Below are positions 11,891-21,714 of a DNA stretch of 64,000 nucleotides, in pieces; positions within the stretch are counted from its first letter, which is position 1; every line of letters begins with the position of its first letter. This stretch comes from Cepaea nemoralis. Taxonomy: Eukaryota > Mollusca > Gastropoda > Stylommatophora > Helicidae. The notes under the pieces were generated by a model. The model worked only from the letters and a program-made list of their open reading frames with translations. It did no database searches and was not told the origin of the DNA. The stretch covers positions 103,501-167,500 of the forward strand of contig JACEFZ010028301.1 in the NCBI GenBank assembly GCA_014155875.1, given 5' to 3'. The translations under genes were made by a program, and so were the position numbers.

Positions 11891-12099
11891 CATTTGTAGC
11901 GTAGCTAAAGGTGTGTGTGAGATGAAGTAGCCAGCCTCACATCAACTCTACTTAGATGCCTCTTACGACACGCATGGTAGATTGGAATGTTATTTTTCCT
12001 TCTTACCTTATGGCCCAGGTGACATCCAGATTTGCGGCCCGGTGTGTCTAGTATCTCCCATCAGATGTTGTTATGACTGTTCCAAGATAATAGTATCGA

Positions 12100-12903
12100 T
12101 TCACTTGTTTAAGAATATGCCCATTTACTCATATATCATCACACTGTGGTATTTTCTTCTTCCTTCAGTTCTAACCCTAATTGTTCACTGTGTGCAACAA
12201 CCGCATCTACTAAATTTAGCAAGTCCTGTTCATTGTCTACAATCAAGACTTTATCATCTGCATATCTAATGTTATTGATGTATCGTCCCCCAATGTTGAT
12301 TCCTTCTATATCTTCTATATTTCTGAAAATATTTTCACTGTACACGGGAAAAAAAACATCTGGAGACATTACACATCCCTGCCTCACACTTCTTTTAATA
12401 GGCTGATATCGACTTACATCGTTATCTATTCTGATGGCAGCTTGTTGTTTCCAATATATGTTTTTTTACAAGTCTAAGGTCTCTTCCATCAATTTGTAGA
12501 TCTTCAAGCATTCTTATCATGTATACATGTCTCACTTTATCGAAAGCCTTTGTGTGGTCAATAAAGCAAAGATATAGATCTTTGTTTACTTCTATAGAAC
12601 GTTCAATTACTGTTCTCAGTATACACACAGCATTTACTGTGCCCTAGCCTTCTACAAACCCACATTGTTCTTCTCCTATTTTGGGTTGTATTTTCTTCCC
12701 AACTCTTTGCATGATAATTCTCAGCAGAATCTTCGTGATGTGGCTCATTTTACTAATTGCTCGATGTTGATCGCATTCCAAGGCTCCTGATTTCTTCGGG
12801 ATTGCAATAAATATAGAATTACATAATTCAGGAGGTATATCTCCAGTATCGTATATTGCGTTCAGCAGTCTGGTGACTTGGTCTATTCCATATTCTTCTA
12901 AGG
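12100..12903 (-). pseudogene. LINE A reverse-transcriptase domain, 3' half
   Basis: Successive minus-strand frames give: GDIPPELCNSIFIAIPKKSG with the following ECDQHRAIS (RT motifs 1-2, near 12,770-12,850), IGEEQCGFVEG (12,650), YLCFIDHTKAFDKVRH (motif A with catalytic Asp, about 12,530-12,580), RQGCVMSP (12,365-12,387) and IRYADDKVLIV (motif C, YADD intact, about 12,240-12,275). Several frameshifts and stops separate the blocks. Catalytic Asp residues are still encoded, which suggests moderate age. Confidence 0.85.
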
Positions 12904-13367
12904 CAGTGTTTCTCAACCTTTTTTGGCCTATGCCCCCCTTCACCATATTTTAAGAGCGTCATCCCCCCCTTCCTATCAAAAATTTGGTCCGTGCCCCCCC
13001 CCCCCTCCCCCTTCACCGTATTTTCAGAACGTCACCCCCACCTTTCATATTTCCTATCTAAAAATCCCCCCACTCCTACACAGTATACGTAAAAATGTAA
13101 GGTAAATTTAATAGCACATACTAAAACAAGTCTAGACATCCACATAAAACATGATTTGTGGGTCTACTGACTTTATAAAATGAATTTTAGAAGGATGAGA
13201 CGTACTTAAGTGTAAAGTATGAAGGGAAAAACAATATCAAGTAATCGGTTCTTGTATTAACGCGATCTTGAAATGGTCTTCATTCCCCCCCCCCCCCCCC
13301 CCCCCCCCCCCTGGAAACCCTAAAATTCCCCCCTGGGGGGAATTTCCCCACCGGTTGAGAACCACTG
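12904..13367. mobile_element. hAT MITE with 8-bp target duplication, inserted in LINE A
   Basis: The element starts cagtgtttctcaacc and ends ggttgagaaccactg, an imperfect 15-bp terminal inverted repeat. It is flanked by the exact duplication ttctaagg (12,896-12,903 and 13,368-13,375). An 8-bp target duplication with CAGTG termini is diagnostic of the hAT superfamily. The 464-bp interior has no ORF but holds C runs, one about 28 bases long (13,284-13,311). Removing the element rejoins the LINE A reading context, so it inserted later. A related copy lies at 43,794-44,290. Confidence 0.93.
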
Positions 13368-13499
13368 TTCTAAGGCATTGATAATTTTAATTGTGAATTG
13401 TGATATTATCTGTACCCGAGGTCTTGCCAGTTTTCATATGGTTAAGAACATTCTGAGCTTCCATCTTGAAAATTGATGGTCCTTCATTATTATTCCGAT

Positions 13500-13918
13500 G
13501 ATCATATTGTTCTTATCTTGTATCATAATAATGATCTTTCACATAATTTGATCACGCATATAAAATCTGATCTTTTTCTATTATTATTTTGCCATCTTTG
13601 GTTATTAGGCAACCCGTTGATGTGTGTGTTCCTTTGTTAGTGATGTTATTAATTCTTTTGTGCATTAATTTGGTATTCCGGGTGTTGTGTTGGTTTTCAA
13701 TTTCTTTGTAATTTTCCTCAAACCATGTTTCTTTTGCCTCTTTGCATAGCATCCTAATTTTCCTGTGAATGTCTTCATATTTTTCCTTGTTATTTTTGTT
13801 ATTTCTTCTTATTTCCATGAGTTTTAAGATGTCGTCCGTCATCCATTTCTTGCGTCCTACTATCTTTATTTTTGGGATGGTTATTTCTGCAGCTCTGTTG
13901 ATTAATTTCTTTCTTTTA
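13500..13918 (-). pseudogene. LINE A linker between EN and RT
   Basis: The frame from 13,842 to 13,552 encodes a charged helical segment (MTDDILKLMEIRRNNKNNK, then KEAKETWFEENYKEIENQHN). This resembles the linker between endonuclease and RT in this LINE group. The segment to 13,918 reads LKRKKLINRAAEITIPKIKI, continuing upstream in the same family order. The reading frame breaks near 13,550. Confidence 0.7.
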
Positions 13919-13919
13919 A

Positions 13920-14285
13920 GGCTTTAACATCGAAAAGCTTCTACGGGCTATACACAAAAAAGGTGGCAAAAAGACCTTAAAAAAAGTCCTTATAAGGACT
14001 GCAACCAGAAGAGCCAGAAACCGCCACTAACAAAAGAAACCAACAGGAGACGGGTACAAAGAAAAGCCGCCACCAACCCCCCAGCTGACGTCACAGACAT
14101 AAACCAACATATCCGAAAATCCGAGATAGGCCTCACTCGTAAGAGCGCACAAGACAAGAATTAGGGTGAATGAACCCACAAAACCACGGACCTCAACAAT
14201 AACCACAGCTGAAGAGGCAGGTTGAACCAGGCCGAATTTGGAAATTTTGTTTTGAAAATTGGAATTAGAATTGGAATTCATTTCG
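13920..14285 (+). mobile_element. Unclassified insertion, perhaps a 5'-truncated retroelement
   Basis: LINE A sequence stops at about 13,918 and resumes at about 14,285, so the segment between is an insertion. On the plus strand it opens with a 37-codon basic frame (FNIEKLLRAIHKKGGKKTLK, then arginine-rich) ending in TAA at about 14,029. About 250 bp without coding potential follow, with an AT-rich repetitive right end (attggaattagaattggaat). That layout fits a truncated LINE: last codons, 3' UTR and repetitive tail. I could not identify a clear target duplication. Confidence 0.45.
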
Positions 14286-14459
14286 TTAATATTTCCCATT
14301 GGTCACTGCAGTCTTGAAATACTATTTCCATATCGGACAATGCATCGAATCTGTTCTTTACCTCTACGTTTAATTTATCTTTTATTTCCTCACTCTTTAG
14401 TGCCTGTAGATCAAATTTTGTTTTTCTTGGTGAATATTTGACTTTCTTTAATGTTATAT

Positions 14460-15172
14460 GTAAATTGCTTTAGATTAATCTATGGTCATTGTAGCAGTCT
14501 GCGCTTGGTATTGTTTTTGAGACTTTTAAGGCATTTCGAAATCTTCTGTTGATATGAATGTAATCAATCTGATTTCTGATCATGGACTCCTCCATGTCCA
14601 TAATCTCCTTGGGTGCTGTTGATACCAGGTGTTTCCAATAATCAAATCATGCTCTTTTCCCCACTGTACAAGTCTGCAACCTCTTTCATACTGTTTCCCT
14701 AGTCCATACTTGCCTACTATGCATCCGTTCTGTTGATTTCCAACTTTGGCATTCAAGTCACCCATTATGATATTTACTTCAGAAGGCTTTCTCTAAATCA
14801 TTATAAAATTCATCGATGCTGTCATCACTACTGTCTGCTGTTGGTGCATAAACTTGTATGACGTTGACATCAAAAGGTCTTCCACCCAACTTCACCAGTA
14901 ACACTCGGTCTGATACAGTCCAATATCCTTTGATCGATTTTGATCTCTCTGTATCCATTATAATTGCTACTCCTCGCTGTTGTTTCTCTCCACCAGAATA
15001 GATTATTCTATATTCCTCAGATGTTATAATGCCCATTCCTGTCCATCTGATCTCATATATGCCTAACCGGTTAATGTTTAATATTCTCATTTCAGTCGTA
15101 ATGTTATCAAATTTCTCATCCATCCCCACTCATAGTTCTTACAATCCAAGTTCCTACTTTCAATGTTGACAT
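14460..15172 (-). pseudogene. LINE A AP-like endonuclease domain
   Basis: The apparent start reads MSTLKVGTWIVRTMSGDG, like the G-T-W-N-V-R-T-M opening of EEP-type LINE endonucleases; the usual Asn is Ile here. IYEIRWTGMG (the catalytic Glu block, canonically E-T-R-W), YAPTADSSDDSIDEFYNDLE, IIMGDLNAKVGNQQNG and NQIDYIHINRR follow in order. The G-D-L-N-A-K-V-G block carries catalytic Asp and Asn. Frameshifts occur near 15,120 and 14,770. In an active element this domain nicks target DNA to prime reverse transcription. Confidence 0.85.
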
Positions 15173-15540
15173 TCTTTTGCACTCATTCGCTTGCTGACGG
15201 TCTGGAGTCACCTGGTGCACATGACTACCCCTACCGGTCGAGGCTGCTCCTATGGAGCACCCATTTATGCCGTTTCTCTGATTATCGATAAGACTGCAGT
15301 ACATGATATTAATGGCATCTGTAAAGAAGGTAGTTTGCCATTGCTTTCCTTCCTAACAGGGACCATACTGGTCGATGACCGTAGCCATTGTCTCTCAAAA
15401 AAAAAAAGAAAGAAAGAAGATCCTCTGCCAATCGTCGTGAAGCTGGAGACCATAACCTACAACTATGTGTTGGCTGCTCTTCAACTTCATCCACCACCTG
15501 CACCCATGGCTTCACGTAACCTTGATTGAGGGGCTAAACG

Positions 15541-16270
15541 GTATACCAAACGGGTATGCCAAACATTTACGCAGCTTAATAGTCTGACTGGTTTACAGCT
15601 ACTGGAGCCTGCGCTGTCTTTGTCTTATTTGACACAAGTGTCAGGATCTTGCATTCAGCAAGATCTCAGGCTCGTTGGCTGACAAGTGAGATACTAAATA
15701 CTGTCACTAAATAACTCAACGTGACACACGGTAACAACAATTCAAACACTTTATTCTCGCAACGCGCACTTCACAATCAATGCATGTATCGCGCAATCAC
15801 AATTCATCATACAATCAATACATGCAATCAATCAATACATAAATGTAATACACTTACAAGTGAATAACACAGGCGCTCGGTCTCTTACACTCGTACAGGC
15901 TAGCTATCGATTCACGCTCAAACATTCAATTCATTGCAAGCCCCATTCAAACCGTCTGTCCGCTACGACATCCCAAGCCTGTCTGCCGAGCCGTTCAGCA
16001 TTCTCGTCAGTCGGAGTAGAGTCCCCCTGCGTGACCCACAAGTTTCACGCTTGTACAGACTGACCAGCAACGGGCTTAGCGTTGCTCAGAGTTTAGCCTG
16101 GCTGGACTTCCATGGCGCCGTCGAAGACTAGAGTGTTTAACATCGCTCAGAGTTGAGCCCGGTTGCATTTGCCTAGCGTTGGTAAAGACGACGCGTTGCA
16201 ACTATGGGTGAGAATCTGACAACAAGGTAATTAATACTAATTATTGGGGAATTTTACGTCACTGAAGTGG
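15541..16270. other. Unclassified segment with a caatcaatacatg repeat
   Basis: I see no coding similarity. At 15,770-15,845 the motif caatcaatgcatg/caatcaatacatg recurs four times. A moderately GC-rich part (15,930-16,200) shows two diverged copies of a gttgctcagagttt/catcgctcagagttg block around 16,080 and 16,143. It may be part of a retroelement LTR or UTR, but no ends are visible. Confidence 0.3.
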
Positions 16271-16274
16271 GCTC

Positions 16275-16800
16275 TATAAAATGCTCTATCTAGAACAACA
16301 AGCAGCAGTTAGAATAGACAGCGAGACATCAGACTGGTTTGACATCAAGCAAGAAGTTCGTCAGGGCTGTGAGCTGAACCCCCTATTTGTTTAACCTGCT
16401 CGCCGAAAATATTATGAGAAATGTCAGAGATGATATGATGTCCTAAATATCGGTGGTCATGACATACCAGAGATTCGATATGCTGATGAAACAGTATTGC
16501 TATCCACAACACAGAATGGTATAGAAAACCTAATAACCTCAACTCAATTGAATAGTGAAAATCACAACTTATATCTTACATAGCAAAAACAAAGATAATG
16601 CGCACAGATAAAAAAATTATGGAGTAAGAAGTATATGTTAATGCCTGGGAAGAGAGAAAGAGGAAGGCCAAAGAGAAGATGGATACAGGATGTGTCGGCT
16701 GATCTTCAGATGTGTGTATCGGACGCGGGATATCTTGCTTAAGATCGAGAGGTTTTCCAGAAGGTTGTTTTGGAAGCGAGGTTCTGCAAACTGCATGCTA
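16275..16800 (+). pseudogene. Heavily decayed LINE RT fragment
   Basis: The plus strand encodes DIKQEVRQGCELNPLFV (V-R-Q-G-C block, about 16,345) then IPEIRYADETVLLSTTQNG (the YADD-type motif C with the second Asp changed to Glu, about 16,470). After a deletion comes GKRERGRPKRRWIQDVSADL (about 16,650), the basic C-terminal segment. The pieces follow LINE order but are far closer together than in an intact RT, so internal sequence is lost. Confidence 0.75.
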
Positions 16801-16811
16801 CTGAATGAATT

Positions 16812-17431
16812 AATGAATTAGGCTCCAAGGTTAGTCAGTATTTATTGGCGTCACAACTTACTGAGTTGGCGGCGATAGTGGATGTAGCCAGAATGCAGGC
16901 GAACAAAGGGGACAGGCCAAGGCCGGTGGGTATTTCCTTCGTCCGAGCCGGGCAACAACGCAGAGACAACGAAGGCAGCGCTGCCGATTTGCCGCTTCCG
17001 ACCATTTTCTATAGTGCGGAGGCCAGGGAACTGATTGTGGATCTAAAGGGCCGTGGCAAATATTCTGAGGTGATCCAAAAGTTTGGCTTGCGACCTGACA
17101 TCGTACTTAGCTCCTCGTCAGCTAAGCAGCTAACGTTGATTGAGCTGACCGTCCCTTACCAGTCGAATATTAAGGAGAAGCACGCGTACAAGATAGAGAA
17201 GTACAATGAAGTACGTTGGTCTTAAACTGGAAGGGTACACTGTAAGATTATTCGCCGTAGAGGTAGGCGCAAGAGGTCTAGTCTCCCACTCCGTGTATGA
17301 TGTGCTAAAGCAAATGCACATTAAAGGACAAGCAAGAACTCGGGCACAAAAACAACTGGGTGAGACAGCCGAAAAGGCCTCCTGATGGCTGTGGAATTGT
17401 CGGAACCTGAAGTGGGATGAGACTCGAAATT
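16812..17431 (+). pseudogene. PD-(D/E)XK-like nuclease domain, retroelement-associated
   Basis: A 126-codon frame (from about 16,845) contains LRPDIVLSSSSAKQLTLIEL followed by TVPYQSNIKEKHAYKIEKYN. The R-P-D-I-V-L ... I-E-L-T-V-P pattern is the signature of a PD-(D/E)XK-like domain found next to reverse transcriptases in fish and invertebrate genomes (from memory). The frame then stops at TAA, but the next frame, from about 17,207, continues the family pattern: KYVGLKLEGYTVRLFAVEVG, ARGLV, then GETAEKAS and WLWN. A TGA sits where the family normally has Trp or Phe, in S-stop-W-L-W (about 17,383). One frameshift and one nonsense codon therefore break it. Neighbouring RT remnants at 16.3-16.8 kb may or may not be the same element. 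Confidence 0.65.
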
Positions 17432-17539
17432 AGTATGGTAAAAGCGGTAACTGCAGAATGCTTCACAATCTCTCAACTAAGAACACGAACATGCAACGTC
17501 TCATGTCAACTCTAAAGCTTCCCTCCGAGTGCTTGTATC

Positions 17540-17875
17540 GGGTTAGCCATGTCCCTCTTTGGACAAAAATCACCTTCAAATTAATATCCTATTTGTGAAT
17601 GACTCAGTTCATCCATCATGTGCCATGCCGGTAAGCGTGGGCGGTCATGATTCACCATTTCACTTGATCACCAGAGTTGTGGATCAGCTCAGTATTCTTA
17701 TACCAAGTGGTCAAATCATCCAGGTATTTACCTCTCTTGTTCTCTTCCCCTCGATCTTGCCAGTTGTCACTAAGTTCTCTAATTTATTATTTCTCATGAC
17801 ATGTCCAAAAAGTTTTGACTGTCTAGGTCTAATTTCTCTAATGAGTTTACGATTTTAATTTGTTTCTTGTAGGAC
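17540..17875 (-). pseudogene. LINE A C-terminal fragment
   Basis: Read on the minus strand, the segment encodes KLIREIRPRQSKLFGHVMRN then LENLVTTGKIEGKRTR. It ends with a diverged HDRPRLPAWHMMDE where the conserved 60.1-kb copy has TAHAYRHST. The order and wording match the C-terminus at 60,480-60,740. Several single-base indels break the frame. Confidence 0.75.
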
Positions 17876-17899
17876 TTGGTCGTGGGTTTATTAATCTGA

Positions 17900-18040
17900 G
17901 CCAAGGATGCACCCTAATATAATTTCTCTTTTGAGGTTCAACTGGGTAGGGATAATGGTATAATCGATTTATATCAGGATTCGAACACATAATCACCGGA
18001 GGCAAGTGCGCTTGATTTTGCGCTAGCAAGGAAAGTGTAC
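17900..18040 (-). mobile_element. tRNA-like SINE head fragment
   Basis: The minus strand carries gcgcacttgcctccggtgat followed by tatgtgttcgaatcctg. The gttcgaatcc block matches an RNA polymerase III B box, and spacing to the upstream gcgcacttgcct is tRNA-like. It resembles the SINE B head. The body is not clearly recognisable. Confidence 0.4.
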
Positions 18041-18196
18041 AGAGTGATACAAACTCTCCATAACACAGCACAGATGTTTCCACTCAACGGATCATTATTG
18101 GTTTTATTTGTTTTAAATAAGTAAGAAATAGAAGAAGTATGTAATGAGGGAAACAGACAGTCAGAAATTCAGACTGACCTACGAACATGAACACTG

Positions 18197-18198
18197 TC

Positions 18199-18238
<40 letters not shown>

Positions 18239-18334
18239 GGACAGATAGATGAATGAATGGATGGATGGATAGGATAGACAGACAGACAGACAAAAAGACA
18301 GATAGAAGATAGTCAGACAGACAGACATACAGAT

Positions 18335-18366
<32 letters not shown>

Positions 18367-18474
18367 GGACAGACAGACAGACGGACAGATAGATGAATGA
18401 ATGGATGGATAGGATAGACAGACAGACAGACAAAAAGACAGATAGAAGATAGTCAGACAGACAGACATACAGAT

Positions 18475-18506
<32 letters not shown>

Positions 18507-18660
18507 GGACAGACAGACAGACGGACAGATAGATGAATGAATGGATGGATAGGATAGACAGACAGACAGACAAAAAGACAGATAGAAGATAGTCAGACAG
18601 ACAGACATACAGATAGACAGACAGACAAACAGACAGACGGATAGATAGATAGGGAGGGAG
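18197..18660. repeat. (GACA)n array with 140-bp higher-order repeat
   Basis: The basic unit is gaca/gata, but markers such as acaaaaagacagatagaaga recur at 18,290, 18,430 and 18,570, exactly 140 bp apart. Slightly over three higher-order copies are present, each including gatgaatgaatggatggat. Serine/leucine/cysteine-rich minus-strand frames here are artefacts of the 4-bp unit. Confidence 0.95.
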
Positions 18661-18935
18661 GGAGGCAGAGTGACACACATTCGCACACGCAAACACACAC
18701 ATACACACAGAGTTAATGTCCTAATATAGTACAGAGACACAAAACACTTCCGAATTTTCATACAAACCTACATTAAATCAAACAACAAACTGGAAACAAT
18801 TGTTAAATAAAATAAGTGTTCATTAACAGAAAGACAATAAAAAAGCAATGGAACAACGCAGACTGTATTAATGTGAATATTATATTATTTAATATTGAGA
18901 GGATCACACAAGTAGACAACATATGGTTTTATGTC

Positions 18936-19350
18936 AATAGTTTATTTCATGCCAAATCGTGTACAATAGTTTATTTCATGGCTGTCATGCACAATAGTTT
19001 TTTTTTCATCCAAATTTTATACCATAGCTTATGTAATGTCAATCTTATACAATAGTGTATTTCATCCCAATCATACACAATAGTTTATTTCAGTCCAATC
19101 ATACACAATAATTTATTTCATAAAAATCTTATAAGATAGTTTATTTCATCTGAATCTTATACAATAGTTTATTTCAACCCAATCACATACAATAGTTTAT
19201 TTCATCCAAATCTTATACAATAGTTTGTTTCATCCCAGTCTTATAAAATAGTTTATTTCATTCCAATCTTATACAATAGTTTGTTTCATGTCAATCATAT
19301 ACAATAGTTTATTTAATCTCAATCTTATACATTAGTTTATTTCATGCCAA
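18936..19350. repeat. Degenerate 28-30-bp tandem repeat, about 14 copies
   Basis: The unit is close to acaatagtttatttcatccc followed by aatcttat. Individual copies differ at several positions and in length. It is much older or less homogenised than the 58-bp array. Confidence 0.85.
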
Positions 19351-19618
19351 TTATGCCCCAGTCATTACATACCAACCAAATTAGCACACGTAGGTCAGTT
19401 ATTGCCAAATGATCATAACATTGTCGGTTTTCATAAGCAATGTCCGTGCGTGTAGTTAAAGGTGATACTGATCATTATGGCAGCCATCTTGGCGAGGAAA
19501 GAGTTCAGGATACTTATATTGTTTGCTCATATTTATTGTCTGGAAAACGACAGTGCCTTAGCGGGAACATGCCGTGGGTGTGCGAATTGATAGGGCCATC
19601 ATATTTTGTAAGTCAGTC

Positions 19619-19619
<1 letters not shown>

Positions 19620-19652
<33 letters not shown>

Positions 19653-19653
19653 C

Positions 19654-19688
<35 letters not shown>
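19620..19688. repeat. (CAT)n-(ATG)n inverted microsatellite
   Basis: About ten cat triplets are followed by cctc and then about eleven atg/gat triplets, giving two complementary arms of about 30 bases with a minimal spacer. The sequence could form a hairpin or cruciform. It sits at the 3' side of a LINE A fragment, whose 3' ends carry GAT-type tails elsewhere in this window. Confidence 0.9.
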
Positions 19689-19689
<1 letters not shown>

Positions 19690-19890
19690 TCTCACAAGTT
19701 CACCAGGTTCTTAGATTAGTACTTTACCTTATCCCGATTATATCATATGGTCAAGCCATCCAGGCATTTATCTCTTTGCATTCTTCTGATTCTTTCCCTA
19801 TAAATTTAACCGTTTATCACTAAGTTTTCAGGTTTATTTCTCTTCAAAATGTGCCCACAAAATATTAATTTTCACGTACTTCTCGAACAA
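19690..19890 (-). pseudogene. LINE A C-terminal fragment
   Basis: On the minus strand, sequence such as gagataaatgcctggatgg and cttgaccatatgat matches the K-Y-L-D-G-L-A stretch of the LINE A C-terminus. The upstream ttttgtgggcacattttga matches F-x-G-H-x-M. It is frameshifted and short. The microsatellite on its left is the expected location of the element's 3' tail. Confidence 0.6.
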
Positions 19891-19964
19891 CAAAAGGATT
19901 CTTAAATCTGCTACAGCTTCCGTCTTTATGTGCTTCAAACACCTGATACGCATATGTAAAATTG

Positions 19965-20540
19965 AATCTACATTTAATGTGAGGTAACCAATTTTCTAAT
20001 CTGCATTTAACGTTTGGAAAACCAATGCTGTAATTTACATTTAAATGCAGGTAACCAATGTTCTAAACCACATTTAAGGTCTGGGTAACCAATCTTCTAA
20101 TCTCCATTTAACGTGTCGGTAACCAATGTTCTAATCTGTATTTAACATGTAGATAACCAATGTTCGAATCTACATTTAAGTGCAGGTAACGAATGTTCTA
20201 ATCTCCATTTAAGGTGTCCGTAACCAGTGTTCTAATCTCCATGTAACGTGTGGGTAACCAAAGTTCTAATCTCACTTTAACGTGTGGGTAACAAATGTTC
20301 TAATCTATATTTAATATGTGGGTAACCGATGTTCTAATCTTCGTGTTACGTGTTGGTAACTAAAGTTCTAATTTCACTTTAACGTGTGGGTAACAAATAT
20401 TCTAATCTATATTTAACATGTGGGTAACCGATGTTCTAATCTATATTTAATGTTTGGGTAACCAATATTCTAATCTATATTGAACGTATGAGTAATCAAT
20501 GTTCTAATCTGCTTTGAACGCAAGGGTAACTAATGTTCTA
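19965..20540. repeat. 34-bp tandem repeat, about 17 copies
   Basis: The unit is close to aatctacatttaacgtgtgg followed by gtaaccaatgttct. The 34-bp spacing holds for most copies and substitutions are common. I recognise no coding or transposon source. Confidence 0.88.
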
Positions 20541-20574
20541 CATTGAGCACTATCATTGACTTTGTGTGTGATGG

Positions 20575-21235
20575 AAACGGACAGTTAGCAGACAAGTGAG
20601 GAATGCAGTGGAATCTGTGGCGATGTGGTGTCATAGAAGAATGATGCGAACACTGCGGACAGATAGAAAGAGCAATGAAGATATCTTGAAAGAAGTTCAC
20701 TCACACAGAAAACTAGTTAATCATATCAGAAGGGAACTCACACAGAAAACTAGTTAATCATATCAGAAGTGAACTCACACAGAAAACTAGTTAATCATAT
20801 CAGAAGTTCACTCACACAGAAAACTAGTTACTCATATCAGAAGTTCACTCACACAGAAAACTAGTTTCTCATATCAGAAGTGAACTCACACAGAAAACTA
20901 GTTACTCATATCAGAAGTGAACTCACACAGAAAACTAGTTAATCATATCAGAAGTTCACTCACACAGAAAACTAATTACTCATATCAGAAGTTCACTCAC
21001 ACAGAAAACTAGTTACTCATATCAGAAGTGAACTCACACAGAAAACTAGTTAATCATATCAGAAGTGAACTCACACAGAAAACTAGTTAATCATATCAGA
21101 AGTGAACTCACACAGAAAACTAGTTACTCATATCAGAAGTGAACTCACACAGAAAACTAGTTACTCATATCAGAAGAAGACAGTTCACAATCTTTGGGCA
21201 TGACTTGACAATGGGAAAGCTATAGTATGTCGTCA
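20575..21235 (+). pseudogene. LINE RT C-terminus split by a 37-bp tandem array
   Basis: Before the array, the plus strand reads RRMMRTLRTDRKSNEDILKE, then VHSHRKLVNHIRR (20,638-20,735). This matches the M-W-F-x-R-R-M-x-R-I-P-W-T-x-R ... N-E-D-V-L-x-E pattern of LINE C-termini. After the array, the text resumes as IRRRQFTIFGHDLTMGKL (about 21,166-21,222), the R-R-x-x-x-F-x-G-H-x-x-R segment that normally follows directly. The coding region is therefore continuous except for the amplified segment. Confidence 0.75.
20692..21172. repeat. 37-bp minisatellite derived from LINE coding DNA, 13 copies
   Basis: The unit is close to gaactcacacagaaaactag followed by ttaatcatatcagaagt. Thirteen copies are countable by the cacacagaaaacta core. 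Variants are limited to tgaac/ttcac and aatcat/actcat alternatives. The first copy is colinear with codons for V-H-S-H-R-K-L-V-N-H-I-R-R of the surrounding LINE frame. A 37-bp period shifts the frame in each copy. Confidence 0.93.
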
Positions 21236-21249
21236 CAACGATGGAAGGT

Positions 21250-21473
21250 TGGATGGGCAGATAGAAAATGTTTTATTTTTTCGGGGGGGGGGGGGGGGGG
21301 GGTAAGAGAGATATTGGACAGTTTGACATCATGGCTTTGGGGGGTGGAGGGGGAGGGGAGATAGGTGTCAGAAATGATTGGAAGCATAAGAGACAAAAGA
21401 CTGGACAGAAATCATGTCCAGCACCACACGGCATGGATTATAAGAAAAAGGTGTATTTCATCCAGTAAACAAG
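21250..21473. other. G-rich stretch and unclassified DNA
   Basis: A run of about 20 G lies at 21,283-21,302, followed by another G-rich patch with ggggggtggagggggagggg at 21,339-21,358. No coding similarity is visible. Both stretches have G-quadruplex potential. Confidence 0.6.
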
Positions 21474-21570
21474 ATTGACGTACTCATTCCAAATAATAGC
21501 TAACTCTGCAGTATGCAGCTGCCGAGATGCAGCGAAATATACCACGCAACCTTTTATTTTTGGTTTCTTT
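21474..21570 (+). repeat. Dispersed repeat R1, copy 2 (fragment)
   Basis: The segment contains taactctgcagtatgcagctg and ccgagatgcagcgaaatata, the R1 signature, in the orientation opposite to copy 1. The remainder is diverged. Confidence 0.6.
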
Positions 21571-21714
21571 GCTTAAAATTCACAAAGTGAATACAATGCT
21601 TTGAATGCATGAAGCAACACATAGCAAGCTGGAGATCCACAACCTTCTACCTTTGATGCAACCATACTAATTGTAATGACCTGCTAATTTGATGAATGTT
21701 TCCTGAGACTTGTA

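Larger units (their letters stand above)
12040..15540 (-). mobile_element. LINE A: non-LTR retrotransposon with EN and RT, decayed
   Basis: Read on the minus strand, this is an ordered but broken element: an AP-type endonuclease (15,172 to about 14,460), a linker (14,460-13,500), then RT (about 13,480-12,100). Two insertions interrupt it, a hAT MITE at 12,904-13,367 and an unclassified segment at about 13,920-14,285. The left edge (12,040-12,200) matches the start of the C-terminal region seen at 31,625-32,205, so about 400 bp at the 3' end is missing. Most LINE insertions lose their 5' end, so this copy must have lost its 3' end after insertion. Sequence up to about 15,540 looks like 5' UTR. 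Family type: RTE-like/craniofacial-development-protein-2-like EN, by inference. Confidence 0.8.

Noticed and set aside
10964..21172. Regularly spaced repeats as possible CRISPR arrays
   Set aside because: Units are contiguous without unique spacers and the genome is eukaryotic.
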